From Calothrix sp. 336/3 (GTDB taxonomy: Bacteria; Cyanobacteriota; Cyanobacteriia; Cyanobacteriales; Nostocaceae): DNA of 64,000 bases. Numbering within the stretch: the first letter of the stretch is position 1; each line of letters opens with the position of its first letter. The DNA lies in assembly GCF_000734895.2 (NCBI RefSeq), contig NZ_CP011382.1, forward strand, positions 3,078,700-3,142,699, written 5' to 3'. The position numbers and the translations under genes were made by a program. The notes below the pieces were generated by a model. It saw only the letters and a list, made by a program, of their open reading frames with translations. It made no database searches and was not told the origin of the DNA. Positions 46,186 to 57,386 of the stretch are shown one piece after another.

Positions 46186-47496
46186 TTACAGATTAATTGC
46201 TACTACGACCTTGGCATAGGTTAGTCCAGAAACCTTTTCACTATCCCCAGGAGAAAGGGCAATTTTCACCTCAACAACTCTGGCATCAACATCTGCTGCG
46301 GGGTCATTATTTAAGACATCTTTTTTCCCAATTTTTCTGCCAATTTCTGCCACAGTACCCTGTAATGTCCCATTAAAAGCATTATTTTCACTGGAAATAT
46401 TAGCAGTTTGACCGAGGCGAATTTTACTAATAGAATCTTCAGGGACTTCTGCCACAACTATCATTTGATCAGTGCGTCCAATTTCGGCGATACCATTAGC
46501 AGTCATTATTTCTCCTGCTTTGGTATAAATTTTGAGAATTTCCCCATTAATTGGTGACATCACATAACTTAAACGTAGTTGTGCTTCTGCTTTTCGCATC
46601 AGAGCGATCGCGTTATTTACCTGTGCTTGTGCTATCTGGACATTGCTAGGATTAACTTGCTCAATCTTGCTTAATCTGGTGCGTTCTTCTTCAATTTGCT
46701 GTTGCAAGGTGGCAATTGTTTTATCTCTATTAACCCTTGCTTCGACAATTTGCTGCTGCAACGTAGCAATAGTTTGTTGTCGATTAGCTTTACTTTCAGC
46801 TAATTGCTCCGAGCTACTAGTTGCACTCAAACGTCTTCTATCCCGTTCCTGTTGAGAAATTGCTCCTGCTTTGTAGAGATAATCATAACGTTGTGCATCC
46901 ACTTCAGCATTCCGTTGCTCTGCACCAACTCGTCGAACTGTAGCTTTTAATACTTCTCTCTGCCCTTGTAATTGTGCCTCTAAACGATTAATTGTTGCTT
47001 GTTGTGCTTCCCTTTCTCCCCGAAGTTGAGCTTGTAGACGAGAAATCACCGAACCTTGAGCTTGAATATCCTTAGGTGAACCAGTTCGGATACTGACGAA
47101 ATTAGCACGAGATTCTTGTAACTTTGCCCTAGCTTCTTCCACCGCAGCTTTGTTGCCAGCAAAACTATCTAAAATGGCAATAACTTGACCTTTTCTGACT
47201 TTTTCTCCTTCCCTAACAAGTAACTGCTCAACTCTTCCTGCTGCTCCTGTGGGTGCTGATAACTTGACAACTTCACCACGGGGTTCGATACGTCCCAAAG
47301 CGTTAATAGTAGTGACTGATGGTTGGTTACTAACTGGTGTATCCACTTTGCGTAGTTGCTCTATTTTGGCAACAGAGAGAACTCCCGTAGCGATTACCAG
47401 GGGAATGGCGATCGCAATCCCCAACCATCGGCGATCGCTTTCAACTGGTTTTTTTCTTGACTCTTGGGAATTTGACTCCTCTCTCACCCTTGACAT
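46186..47496 (-). CDS. devB: DevB-like membrane fusion protein
   Basis: 436-residue periplasmic adaptor of the DevBCA pump. A cytoplasmic basic N-terminus and one membrane helix (about 28-46) are followed by INALGRIEPRGEVVKLSAPTGAAGRVEQLLVREGEKVRKGQVIAILD (first lipoyl half, typical of DevB), a long alpha-helical hairpin rich in Gln/Arg (about 115-295), the second lipoyl half (VMSPINGEILKIYTKAGEIM) and a beta-barrel. First gene of the operon. No TolC-like gene is adjacent, so a shared outer-membrane channel is expected. Confidence 0.92.
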   Translation of the reverse strand: MSRVREESNSQESRKKPVESDRRWLGIAIAIPLVIATGVLSVAKIEQLRKVDTPVSNQPSVTTINALGRIEPRGEVVKLSAPTGAAGRVEQLLVREGEKVRKGQVIAILDSFAGNKAAVEEARAKLQESRANFVSIRTGSPKDIQAQGSVISRLQAQLRGEREAQQATINRLEAQLQGQREVLKATVRRVGAEQRNAEVDAQRYDYLYKAGAISQQERDRRRLSATSSSEQLAESKANRQQTIATLQQQIVEARVNRDKTIATLQQQIEEERTRLSKIEQVNPSNVQIAQAQVNNAIALMRKAEAQLRLSYVMSPINGEILKIYTKAGEIMTANGIAEIGRTDQMIVVAEVPEDSISKIRLGQTANISSENNAFNGTLQGTVAEIGRKIGKKDVLNNDPAADVDARVVEVKIALSPGDSEKVSGLTYAKVVVAINL

Positions 47497-48668
47497 AATT
47501 CTTTACCTAATTAGTCCGATTTGTGCTGATCTCAATAAAATCGATGAGTTTCAAGTTATGAAGTGATTTGCCTCTAGCTCATCCCTAATTAAAATCTCAA
47601 ATTGGTATACGGAAGTGGTAGATTTACCACCCATTACTTTTTCCTAAAAATTAGCCCTGGAACATCAATTATTAACAATTTATCAATGAATTGTGTTGTC
47701 ACAAAATACAAAATCTCATCTTTCTAGGTTTTTGTAGTTAATGGCTCAGAACGATAAAATTTAAAGATACTGATACATCCGAGAAATAGGTGTTTAAATG
47801 ATACTTATTTCTCTGTACATGATAAAATTACCCAATTGATATATTGGTTAAAATACTCAATAAATAATCATTCATCCTATATAATATAGATACCTAGGGG
47901 GATGAAATTTTACCCTGACTGCCATCTTTATCCAGAATTGATGAGAGATTTTAATTAACTTGATGCCTCCTCGAATTCATGGCTAAAATCTCAAATAATT
48001 CATGATGTAGCAAGGTGCAGTTAACAGAGGACGGAGGTGAAAATGTGTAATTGTAAGCATTTGAAGTGCATTTGCTCTCATTGATAAATCCTATCAAATA
48101 TAGTGGCGAATGTATCTGATAGTCACAATTACTGATAACACCAATAATCTCACACCTATTTTATCTAATTGAATCAAGAAAGTGTAGAGAAACAACCAGA
48201 ATGACTACAGGTATATTTTCCTATAACTTTGCTGGCTATCTTTACCCAAAATTAATAATAGGTAGTGACAACTTGAGAATAGATAACTACGAGATAAACC
48301 TTTGCTTGACGCTTATTAACGATGTTTGCTGAAATCAGACTCCATTTTGCTGCCTACCCATGAATTTTACATTGAGAAGTTTTTGTAAAAGGTAACAGAC
48401 TCTACAGATAAGAATAGATTTATCAATTGTGATTTTTTATAGTTAAATATCGTCTATTTTGATAACTTTTCCATCAAGACTCGGAGATTACTTCTTTATA
48501 TAGCAATCACGTATGTGAATCGCTGAAAAACTCCGAATTATATGATGGAATTGCTTTATTTTGAGATGCTGACTGAAAAAATCCTATGGCTGGGAATAAT
48601 CTGGATATTATCATCATGTTTGACTATATAATAGGCGATCGCCATAGGACTATTCATCGAACTGTTCT
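47497..48668. other. 1.2-kb intergenic region
   Basis: Between devB and the stop of the second kinase fusion. AT-rich, with no long frame and no recognised RNA family. The devB promoter must lie at its left end; I could not place an NtcA or sigma site with confidence. It holds one Cys-rich micro-frame with a strong ribosome-binding site, listed separately. Confidence 0.45.
48043..48084 (+). CDS. possible Cys-rich micropeptide
   Basis: A 13-codon frame encoding MCNCKHLKCICSH with GGAGGTG ending 3 nt before the ATG, one of the best ribosome-binding sites in the window. The four Cys form two CxC pairs with two His, a pattern suited to metal binding. No + strand gene lies downstream, so it is not obviously an attenuator leader. 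At this length it may be chance; confidence is low. Confidence 0.25.
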   Translation: MCNCKHLKCICSH

Positions 48669-51600
48669 TTAGATTGACTGGGAAATAGGAATACTAATGA
48701 TAAATACTGTTCCTTCTCCTAATACTGAGTCACATTGCAACTTTCCACCATGGGTTTCTTCAATAATTTGTTTGGCGATCGCCAATCCTAAACCGGTACC
48801 TTTACCTACAGCTTTTGTCGTAAATAAATGGTCAAATATTTTTTCTTTGATGGATTCACTCATTCCCTTACCATTATCAGCAATTGAGATTTGTACCTGA
48901 TTATCGACAATTGATGTTTTAATGATAATTTTATTAGGATTTACCTTAATCTCCTCAAAACTCCGTCCCGTATTCGACTCATCCAGAGCATCAATGGCAT
49001 TTGCTAAAATATTCATAAATACCTGATTTAATTGCCCAGGGAAACAGTCTATTTTGGGTAAACTACCATATTCGCTCACCACTTCAATAGCAGGACGTTG
49101 TTCATTAGCTTTCAAGCGATGCTTAAGAATTAAAATTGTGCTATCAATACCTTCATGGAGATTAAAGGGAACTTTATAATCTTTATCAGCACGGGAGAAA
49201 GTTCTTAAGCTGGTGCTAATATTTTTTAATCTGTCACAGGCTATCACCATAGCATCAAGCATTTTGGGAAAATCTTCTAGGGTATACTCCAAGTCAATTT
49301 CTGCGGCATGTTCCAGAATTTCGGTATCTGGATTTTCGACACTTCCTTGATAGAGTTTCAAATGCTCAGTAATGTCAGCAAGAGTTGGTTTTGCTTGTTT
49401 AAGAGTTGCTGAAATAAAGCCAAGGGGATTATTCATTTCATGAGCTACCCCCGCTACTAAATTACCCAGGGCAGACATTTTCTCGTTTTGAACTATTTGT
49501 AATTGTGCTTGTTGCAGTTCCTGCAAAGCTTGCTCAAGTTCCTGTGATTTTTGTTGAACAGAAAGTTCTGCTTTTTGACGTTCTCTTTGCTCTCTTTGCT
49601 GTTGACTGATATCTCGTAATATCGTCAATCCATGTAATTTACCTTTATAGATAAAGGGTACTGCTTTGACTTCAAAATCAAAAAAACTACCATCCTTGCG
49701 TTTCGCGATTCCTTGAGCATAAAAGTGTTTACCTAATTTAATAGTTTCCAAAAAATTACTGAACACATGGACAGAATCAGAATGCAAGAAATCCCCTGGT
49801 GTCAGATATTGCCATTCCTCTTGGGTATAACCATGCATTTGGTAAATCATGGGATTATTGGCAACTATCTTGCCTGTCTCTAAATCACAAATTGATAATC
49901 CATCATTGACACATTCAAAGATGCTACGATACTCTGATTCTTTTTCCGCGATTTCTCGAATTTTTTCTTGCTGCTGAGTATACAATTGACAATTATCTAA
50001 AGAAATTCCAGCTTGGGAAGAAAGTAAATTAATTACTTGCATCCGTTCTTTGGTAAAGACTCCAGAAGCGATTTGATTTTCCAGATATAAAATACCCACT
50101 AAATGCCCTTGATTCATAATTGGGGTGCATAGGACACTCTTAGGTTGATGCTCTAATATATATTCCCCAATCAATCCTGGAATATCTGTTTGGCAGTCAT
50201 CTATGATAATTATTTCTTGGGTATTTCTGACATAATTGATAATTTTTCTGGGAATATCTGGGCAAGTATCTACTGACTGTGAATCGATAGTAGTTTGGAT
50301 ACGGGCTTGGGAATTGAGAAAAGTTATAGCTCGGACTTGCCAAGTATGATTGTGAGGCAAGATTAATACAGATTTTTTTGCCCCGGAATTTTCCAAGATA
50401 ATTTGAGTCAGATTAGTAATTAATTCCTCTAGTTGGATACTACTAGAAATAGCTTGAGCGGCTTTGAGGATAGAGCTAAAATCCAGGGTATGGGAAATAC
50501 TAGTACTGCCAGTGGTAGAAGTGCGAGTAGATGAAGAAGTGCGAGGGAAGGCAATGGTGGCGATAGTTTCCCAGGGGTTGAGCGTAATTTGTTGGTGGTG
50601 GAGGATAGGTTGGATAAGTTGGGGATAGCGTTCTTCTAAGTCATCGGTTTTAGCTTTTGCTCCCCAGCGAGCGTAACAGTAATAGGCTTCTTGCATATAG
50701 CCCAGAGCAGCTTTTTCCTGACTCCAACCGAGGTAAAATTTAGCTGTCAGTTCGTTTGCTAAGGCTTCATCTTGAAGGTAGCCGTTTTCTTTAGCTCCTT
50801 GGATAGCACGCCCATAGTGAGTAATTGCCTTGGTTGTTTCACCTAAACAACGATATTTCTCTGCTGCCACTAAGTCTGCATAATGGGCATAATTCATCGG
50901 TGCATGGCTAGCCCAATGCTGGATAGTAGTGTAATGACTGTCAACCCGTTCCAGAATAGCAGCTTGTTCCTCCGGGTTTGTATTATCATACACCGCCAAC
51001 TGTGCCAGGGTTGTAAACCAATACAAGGGTGCTAAACCTGTCTGTACCCCAGCTGCGGCAACATATTGAAATGCGGCTTCTGACATTGCGATCGCCTGTT
51101 TGTAGCGACCAAATCGGTAACTCAGTATTAATTTATGCAGATAACCACAGAATAAAGCACTCATTTCCCCAGTTCTTTGATGGCGGGCAAAACCCTCTGC
51201 TTCGTTAAAAGCGCTCCCCGTTAGGGTGCAGACATCCTCTACCTCTTCTCCCATCAAATTTAAGGTAGCTTGATGCAGGGCTTGATTATATGACAGTTGC
51301 ATAGACTGTTTCATTGCTGCGATCGCGGCACTTTTTTGCTGGAGGAAGTTTTCTACTTCCGATAATTCTGTTCCCATGAAATACAAAATCCAGCCTTCAG
51401 TAAAATAACCCCAACTGGTGAAGTCGTATTCCCCTGACTCAACACCGTATTCTGTTCCCTGACGTAACAAGGGTAGGGCTTCCCGCAGGTGAACTTTCCA
51501 ATGGCGGGCAAAAATACCACTGCCGATTAAAACTTGTGCCGCAGCAGTTTTACTAAAGAACCTTTGGGATAATTCCAAGGCAATATTACTCAAGCGAAAG

Positions 51601-54527
51601 GCGGCATCAAAGTCATTAAAAATGCTATACAGCAGGATGACATAGTAAGAATAACCGATTGCTGATAGGGAATTGTGACCGTGTTTGAGACTAAGTTGAA
51701 CCTGGGTGAGAGTTCCCATTAGGGATAAAAGTGGATTCACGCTCATACAGGCAGCTCCGATTTTAATCAAAATCCCCATAGCAGCCTCAATTTGCGGGTT
51801 ATCCATGGGTGGTATATCTAGTAGATTCTCCATCCCAACCTCCCCTAACTGCATGACAGTTGCCTGTAGTATTTCCTGGAAGTCCTCCTGGGTAGGCGCT
51901 GCGGGGATATCTACACCCAATAATTTCAGGGATTCCAAACCAATGGCGATCGCCTCTGTAGGCTGTTGCTGGGCTAAACAAGCGAGAATTTTGCTTTCTT
52001 GGATGGGAATGCTATCTAGAATAGTTTGACAGTGGGGAAGGGTAATAGCTGCCCATGCTTCCATTCCGGTAAAGTCCCCACTCAAATAGGCAGTTTCCAC
52101 GACGATGGTATGTAGAGCCAAGGTGAGGGAATATTGGGTTTGCCAAGCATCATCGGGTAAATAGCCAATACCCACACGCCCATTGTTCAAGGCAGTTCCG
52201 TAGGCTGTACTCTGTCGAGCTTTGCGAGCAGCCATTAAATTTAACTCTGCCAGAAATACACCCTCAGCAACCGAGAGATTTTCGTTATCTCCTTGATTGA
52301 GTTGGTTAACAATATGGAAAATCTGACTTTCCCGTTCCGATTCCGGCGTATTTTGCCACAGTAATTGTCCGATTGTCCGGTGGACGATTTGCTTCTGTTC
52401 CTCAGCAATTAAAGCATAGGAAGCTTGCTGTACGCGATCGTGGAGGAATTTATAGGGTACAGTCAAATTCTCCTGATTTTTTACCTGTTGCTCACTGTGG
52501 AAAAACTTATAATTCTCATTGATTGGCAGAATCAAACCCCCTTGAATTGCCGACCATAACGCCTCAGCAGCTTGATGCTCCGTCTGTTCGCAAATTATCG
52601 CCAAGGTTTTCAAGTCAAACTGAGAGCCAATACAAGCGGCACGTTGCAGGGCAATTTGGGTTGATGCTGGTAACTTTTGTAACTGTTGCACCATAAAGGC
52701 AACAACATCATCCGTCAGTGCTAGCGATCGCACTTGCACAATGTCGCATTCCCAGATTCCCGCCTCCCGATTAAAGGTAATATAGCCATCTTGATGCAAT
52801 CCCAGGAGAAACTGGGTGGTAAAAAATGGATTTCCCTGGGTTTTCTGGGCAATTAATTCTGTCAAAGGTGCAGCCACTACCCCATCACAACCCAAGGTAT
52901 CTGCCACCAAGCGATTAATCTGGGATAGTTCTAGGGGTTTAAGGGTAATAGTATTAACCGTGTGACCTGCTTTTACCACTTCCTCCACGGTTTGCACAAA
53001 GGGATGAATCGGCGACACCTCATTATCCCGGTAAGCCCCCAAAATCAATAAATTTCCCCCATCTTCCATTAATAATTGCAACAGCTTTAGGGAGGCATTA
53101 TCTGCCCATTGCAGGTCATCTAGAAACAGTACTAAGGGATGTTCGGGACGGGTAAAAACTCCCAAAAATTGCTGAAACAAACGGTTAAATCGTTGCTGAA
53201 CTGCCATCCCTGAAAGAGCTTCCACCCCAGGTTGCACCCCAATTAAACGTTGCAGCTCCGGAATCACCTCAATTAAGACTTGTCCTTCTGTACCAATTGC
53301 TTCTAAAATTTGCGATCGCCATACCCCTAACTGGGCATCAGATTCACTCAGTAATTGCCCCAGTAAATTCCTAAATGCTTGTACAAATGCTGACAGGGGA
53401 ACATTGCGATTAAATTGGTCAAATTTACCTTTAATAAAGTAACCCCGTTTCCTGACAATGGGTTTATGAACTTCATTGACAACCGCAGTTTTCCCAATCC
53501 CAGAAAACCCAGCTATCAACACCATTTCCGTGACACCATTGCTGACACCTTTCTCCTTCACAGAAGCTACGCGAACAAATGCTTCTAGCAGGGTTTCTAC
53601 TTCGGTTTCCCTGCCATAAAGTTTATCGGGAATCAGGAAGCGATCGCACAAATCCCTTTGAGCAATTGGAAAACTTTCAATTCTGCCATTTTCCTGGAGT
53701 TGAACTAGGCATTTTTCCAAATCATATTTTAAACCCAAGGCACTCTGATAACGATCTTCTGCATTTTTTGCCATCAATTTTTGAATCATCCCATCCAAAA
53801 CTTGAGGAATCTTCTGACTGGGAATGGAAGGAGGTTTTTTGGCAATGTGGCAATGTACCAATTCCATCGCATCGTCACAGATAAAGGGTAATTCCCCCGT
53901 GAGTAACTCATAAAAGGTGACACCCAAGGAATATAAATCACTGCGGTAATCTATCCCCCGATTCATTCTTCCTGTCTGTTCCGGAGCAATATAGGCAAGT
54001 GTACCTTCTAAAACATTGAGACTTTTAATTTCTTGAGTTTCTCTGGGAAGTAAAGATGCAATACTAAAGTCGATTAATTTAATTTCTTTGGTTTTGGGAT
54101 TAATTAAAATATTACTGGGTTTGATATCTTTATGAATAATGCGATGCCTATAAAGAACATCCAGGGTTTCACATAGAGAAATGGCTATTTGGAAAAATTC
54201 TTCTAAAGATGGAGCATGGTGATTTTTGGTGAAATAATCTTTGAGGGAAATTCCTCCAAAGTCTTCCATCACTAACCCATAACTATTTTGACAGGATTCT
54301 AAACTGTAAGTTTGGACAATTCTGGGATGGAGAAGACTTTTGCCAATGGTATACTGATGACGAAATTGCAGGAGTTCGTTGAAACTGGGATAAGAATTTT
54401 TGAGCAGTTTTATCACCACTGGTAATGAATCAGCTTCTCGAATACAACGGTAAACTTGGGTTCTGGAACCATCGTAGAGTTGCTCACCAACTTTATATCC
54501 GGAGATACTGACTTGAGTGGTAATCAT
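48669..54527 (-). CDS. trifunctional Ser/Thr kinase / AAA ATPase / GAF-PAS histidine kinase (second copy)
   Basis: 1952 residues, co-linear with the protein at 30166-36015. Hanks kinase (HKDIKPSN, LIDFSIASLL, EGTLAYIAPEQTGRMN), ATPase with Walker A GFSGIGKT near 340 and LVLFLDDLQWAD, helical TPR-like middle, GAF (about 1375-1520), PAS (about 1535-1640; the FECVNDGLSICDLETGKIVANNPMIYQMHGY block), coiled coil, then H-box VAGVAHEMNNPLGF and a complete HATPase domain. The transmitter is nearly identical to that of the first copy, while the helical middle and PAS differ strongly, suggesting different inputs feeding a similar output. Signal and target are unknown. No regulator gene is adjacent. Confidence 0.95.
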   Translation of the reverse strand: MITTQVSISGYKVGEQLYDGSRTQVYRCIREADSLPVVIKLLKNSYPSFNELLQFRHQYTIGKSLLHPRIVQTYSLESCQNSYGLVMEDFGGISLKDYFTKNHHAPSLEEFFQIAISLCETLDVLYRHRIIHKDIKPSNILINPKTKEIKLIDFSIASLLPRETQEIKSLNVLEGTLAYIAPEQTGRMNRGIDYRSDLYSLGVTFYELLTGELPFICDDAMELVHCHIAKKPPSIPSQKIPQVLDGMIQKLMAKNAEDRYQSALGLKYDLEKCLVQLQENGRIESFPIAQRDLCDRFLIPDKLYGRETEVETLLEAFVRVASVKEKGVSNGVTEMVLIAGFSGIGKTAVVNEVHKPIVRKRGYFIKGKFDQFNRNVPLSAFVQAFRNLLGQLLSESDAQLGVWRSQILEAIGTEGQVLIEVIPELQRLIGVQPGVEALSGMAVQQRFNRLFQQFLGVFTRPEHPLVLFLDDLQWADNASLKLLQLLMEDGGNLLILGAYRDNEVSPIHPFVQTVEEVVKAGHTVNTITLKPLELSQINRLVADTLGCDGVVAAPLTELIAQKTQGNPFFTTQFLLGLHQDGYITFNREAGIWECDIVQVRSLALTDDVVAFMVQQLQKLPASTQIALQRAACIGSQFDLKTLAIICEQTEHQAAEALWSAIQGGLILPINENYKFFHSEQQVKNQENLTVPYKFLHDRVQQASYALIAEEQKQIVHRTIGQLLWQNTPESERESQIFHIVNQLNQGDNENLSVAEGVFLAELNLMAARKARQSTAYGTALNNGRVGIGYLPDDAWQTQYSLTLALHTIVVETAYLSGDFTGMEAWAAITLPHCQTILDSIPIQESKILACLAQQQPTEAIAIGLESLKLLGVDIPAAPTQEDFQEILQATVMQLGEVGMENLLDIPPMDNPQIEAAMGILIKIGAACMSVNPLLSLMGTLTQVQLSLKHGHNSLSAIGYSYYVILLYSIFNDFDAAFRLSNIALELSQRFFSKTAAAQVLIGSGIFARHWKVHLREALPLLRQGTEYGVESGEYDFTSWGYFTEGWILYFMGTELSEVENFLQQKSAAIAAMKQSMQLSYNQALHQATLNLMGEEVEDVCTLTGSAFNEAEGFARHQRTGEMSALFCGYLHKLILSYRFGRYKQAIAMSEAAFQYVAAAGVQTGLAPLYWFTTLAQLAVYDNTNPEEQAAILERVDSHYTTIQHWASHAPMNYAHYADLVAAEKYRCLGETTKAITHYGRAIQGAKENGYLQDEALANELTAKFYLGWSQEKAALGYMQEAYYCYARWGAKAKTDDLEERYPQLIQPILHHQQITLNPWETIATIAFPRTSSSTRTSTTGSTSISHTLDFSSILKAAQAISSSIQLEELITNLTQIILENSGAKKSVLILPHNHTWQVRAITFLNSQARIQTTIDSQSVDTCPDIPRKIINYVRNTQEIIIIDDCQTDIPGLIGEYILEHQPKSVLCTPIMNQGHLVGILYLENQIASGVFTKERMQVINLLSSQAGISLDNCQLYTQQQEKIREIAEKESEYRSIFECVNDGLSICDLETGKIVANNPMIYQMHGYTQEEWQYLTPGDFLHSDSVHVFSNFLETIKLGKHFYAQGIAKRKDGSFFDFEVKAVPFIYKGKLHGLTILRDISQQQREQRERQKAELSVQQKSQELEQALQELQQAQLQIVQNEKMSALGNLVAGVAHEMNNPLGFISATLKQAKPTLADITEHLKLYQGSVENPDTEILEHAAEIDLEYTLEDFPKMLDAMVIACDRLKNISTSLRTFSRADKDYKVPFNLHEGIDSTILILKHRLKANEQRPAIEVVSEYGSLPKIDCFPGQLNQVFMNILANAIDALDESNTGRSFEEIKVNPNKIIIKTSIVDNQVQISIADNGKGMSESIKEKIFDHLFTTKAVGKGTGLGLAIAKQIIEETHGGKLQCDSVLGEGTVFIISIPISQSI

Positions 54528-54845
54528 ACTGTGTTCATCCTTAAAAGCTTCACACTTACTATTCCCAAATATGCATAGGAATTTACTTGTATAGTCAAAA
54601 CTTTATGGGGAATCGTCGTGAATAACTTGTCTTTGCTCCCCCTCTCCAAAATCGAGTTTTTACTGCCCAGCGTAGCTTCCAGAGGTGAGTAAATCTGAAT
54701 AGATATATATCTATTTCTGGAAAAATTTTGATTTATGATAAATACTTATATGTCTTACGAAAAATATAAAAAAAGCCAGGGAAATTGATATAATTATCCC
54801 TAGCTTAGAAGAAAGTTTTTAAGTTCTATTTCTGTAAATCCTCAC
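54528..54845. other. intergenic with terminator
   Basis: 318 bp upstream of the second kinase fusion and downstream of the H-NOX operon. Apart from the terminator at 54766-54806 I see only AT-rich sequence presumably holding the kinase promoter. Confidence 0.5.
54766..54806 (-). terminator. intrinsic terminator of the H-NOX operon
   Basis: On the minus strand AAGCTAGGGA pairs with TCCCTGGCTT (10 bp, one G-U) around a 14-nt loop and is followed by seven consecutive T (two paired in the stem base), then ATA. It lies 40 nt past the hybrid kinase stop. Confidence 0.88.
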
Positions 54846-57386
54846 TTAGCTGGAGTAAGTTTCTCCATCCGGAATACTAATTTTTTTGATAACTACTTCA
54901 ATTGCATCAAGACGAATGGGTTTACTAATAAAATCATCCATCCCTGCATTTAAACATTCTTGACGGTCTTCTGGACGAGCATTAGCCGTCATAGCGATAA
55001 TTTGCGGTTGTTTGTTGAGAGAAATTTCTTGGCGAATATATCGAGTCGCTTCTAAACCATCCATTTCTGGCATTTGCACATCCATGAATACCAAATCATA
55101 GGTTTGGTTTTGCACTGCTTTGACTGCTTCAAGTCCATTATTTGCCACATCTGCTTGATATCCCAAGCGCTCTAATAACTTCAAGGCAATTTTTTGATTT
55201 ACTAATCCATCTTCAACTAGTAAAATTTTCAAGGGTAATATCTTCGCAATTTGAGTATTATTTATTGAAATATTATTTGGTGCAGTCCGAGAGTAGGATA
55301 ATATTTCTGTATGGGTATTTTGGCTTTTTATAGACCAGATGCCGCGAATTATTTGTAAGGCAGTGTTGTATAGTTGGTAATGCCGTACAGGTTTTTGTAA
55401 AAAGGCTGTAAACTCGGCTGCGATGGGTTGCAATTCTAGATGTTGTTTAGCTTGGTAACTTAATATTACTAAAGGTAAATCCTGCTGCTGAGGAATTACA
55501 CGAATTTTTTGAATTAAATCTAGATTATTGAATTGTGGACTATCGATATCAATTATCGCTGCATTAAAGAAATTTTCCTCAACTATAGGCAGTATCATGG
55601 TACTTGATTCAACTGCTTGTACCTTTAAACCCATACTTTGTAATTGTCGAGTTAAACATAGGCGCAACTTGGTATTATCTATTGCTAAAAGTAATTGTTT
55701 GCCAGCAAATTCTGGTTCAACATGAGTTTTCTTGAAACTGGAACCATGGACTTGAAAATTTGTGGTGAAATAAAAAGTAGAACCTTTTCCTTCCTTACTT
55801 TCTACCCACATACTTCCACCCATAATTTCCGCCAATCGTTTACTAATAGCTAACCCTAAACCAGTACCACCGTAACGTCTAGTGGTAGAAGCATCAACTT
55901 GACTAAAGGGTTGGAATAATCTATTTAAGCGATCGCCAGGTATCCCAATTCCAGTATCGCTAATGGCGAATTGTAGTTCACAGTTGCATGGGTAACTTGT
56001 TTCTGCTGGAATTTGCCGATGGGTGGAGACGGTTACTATAATTTCCCCAACAGTGGTAAATTTCACAGCATTACTCACCAAATTACAAATAATTTGCCGT
56101 AGTCGAGTAATATCCCCAATAATTTGAGTAGGTGTGTGGGGTTCTAGGTGAAATATGAGTTCAATATTCTTTGATGCAGCTTGGGGAGCTAATAAATCTA
56201 AAACTTCTTCAACACAAACTCGTAAATCAAACAGACTTTCCTCTAGTTCTAATTTTCCAGATTCAATTTTAGAAAAATCGAGAATATCATTAATGATAGT
56301 AAGTAAGGCATCACCACTATTACGGATAGTTTGTAAATAGTCGTTTTGTTCTGGTTGTAGAGGTGTATTTGCCAGCAAATCAGCCATTCCAATAATCCCA
56401 TTCATGGGGGTGCGGATTTCGTGGCTCATCATCGCCAAAAAATCACTTTTAGCACTATTCGCTGCTTCTGCTGCTTGTTTCGCAAGTTTTAGCGCTTCCT
56501 CTGCTTGTTTGCGATCGCTGATATCTAGGTGAGTTCCCACCATCCTGAGGGGTTTTCCTCGGCGATCGCGATTCACTACTTTACCCCGATCCAAAATCCA
56601 CTTCCATTCCCCCGATTTGGTAAGCAAACGGATTTCTGCTTCATATACAGGATTTTTCCCATGAATATGAGCGATTAATTGTTTTTGCATTCGCGATCGG
56701 TCATCTGGATGGATTAAGCTATTTCTAGCCTTAATATCCTTTGTCAATTCATCTGGTTCATAGCCGAGAATTGTAAACCAGTGTTTGCTACGATATACTT
56801 CCCCTGTTTGCAAGTTCCAATCCCAAAGTCCTTCCTCTACAGCATCTAGAGCTAATTTTAATTGTTCCTCACTCTTGCGTAACTCTGACCGTTGAGCAGT
56901 CAGTTTCGTGTTGAGTTTTTTCGCATCTGCAAGAGCTGTATTTTTAGCCTGTAATAAAAATAAATAATCGGAAACGGAATCATGTAAGGGAAAATCATTG
57001 ATATTTAAACCTAACTTTTTCAGGTCGCTAATATCAGTAATCCAAGGAGAGGCAAGAAATAGCAAACTATCCCCATTCTCCACATATACCATCTGTCCCT
57101 TCAGTTGTATGTCTTGGTGATGGCATTGCAATAAAAATAGCGATCGCCTCTGGTCTAAAATAGCCTCAAAGGTATTTAGGCACTTAGGACGATTAATTTG
57201 AAAATAGATATCAAGAGGACTCCCTAGGAGATTCAGAGGTTCAAAAATACGCTGAAGTACTTGACCTATCTGAATAATCTTCATTTCACGATTTATCACC
57301 AGATGAAAAGGAAACAAAGAAGCAAATTGCTCAAAGTCAAGACTGAATTGGAGTTGCTGGAATTGGGTAGGTGGTTCAGTTGTCAT
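54846..57386 (-). CDS. HNOBA-PAS hybrid histidine kinase, partner of H-NOX
   Basis: 846 residues from the ATG at 57386 ([12 protein letters not shown]). The frame stays open to 57467 inside the H-NOX gene but lacks homology there. Order: HNOBA domain (about 18-140; [28 protein letters not shown]), coiled coil, PAS/PAC (about 190-310; [18 protein letters not shown]), HisKA with [19 protein letters not shown], HATPase ([27 protein letters not shown]), a diverged receiver (about 590-710, IIDIDSPQF) and an intact receiver (about 725-845, [12 protein letters not shown] and SKPI). The kinase likely reads NO occupancy of H-NOX. The gene overlaps H-NOX by 11 nt and has its own terminator. Confidence 0.94.
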   Translation of the reverse strand: MTTEPPTQFQQLQFSLDFEQFASLFPFHLVINREMKIIQIGQVLQRIFEPLNLLGSPLDIYFQINRPKCLNTFEAILDQRRSLFLLQCHHQDIQLKGQMVYVENGDSLLFLASPWITDISDLKKLGLNINDFPLHDSVSDYLFLLQAKNTALADAKKLNTKLTAQRSELRKSEEQLKLALDAVEEGLWDWNLQTGEVYRSKHWFTILGYEPDELTKDIKARNSLIHPDDRSRMQKQLIAHIHGKNPVYEAEIRLLTKSGEWKWILDRGKVVNRDRRGKPLRMVGTHLDISDRKQAEEALKLAKQAAEAANSAKSDFLAMMSHEIRTPMNGIIGMADLLANTPLQPEQNDYLQTIRNSGDALLTIINDILDFSKIESGKLELEESLFDLRVCVEEVLDLLAPQAASKNIELIFHLEPHTPTQIIGDITRLRQIICNLVSNAVKFTTVGEIIVTVSTHRQIPAETSYPCNCELQFAISDTGIGIPGDRLNRLFQPFSQVDASTTRRYGGTGLGLAISKRLAEIMGGSMWVESKEGKGSTFYFTTNFQVHGSSFKKTHVEPEFAGKQLLLAIDNTKLRLCLTRQLQSMGLKVQAVESSTMILPIVEENFFNAAIIDIDSPQFNNLDLIQKIRVIPQQQDLPLVILSYQAKQHLELQPIAAEFTAFLQKPVRHYQLYNTALQIIRGIWSIKSQNTHTEILSYSRTAPNNISINNTQIAKILPLKILLVEDGLVNQKIALKLLERLGYQADVANNGLEAVKAVQNQTYDLVFMDVQMPEMDGLEATRYIRQEISLNKQPQIIAMTANARPEDRQECLNAGMDDFISKPIRLDAIEVVIKKISIPDGETYSS

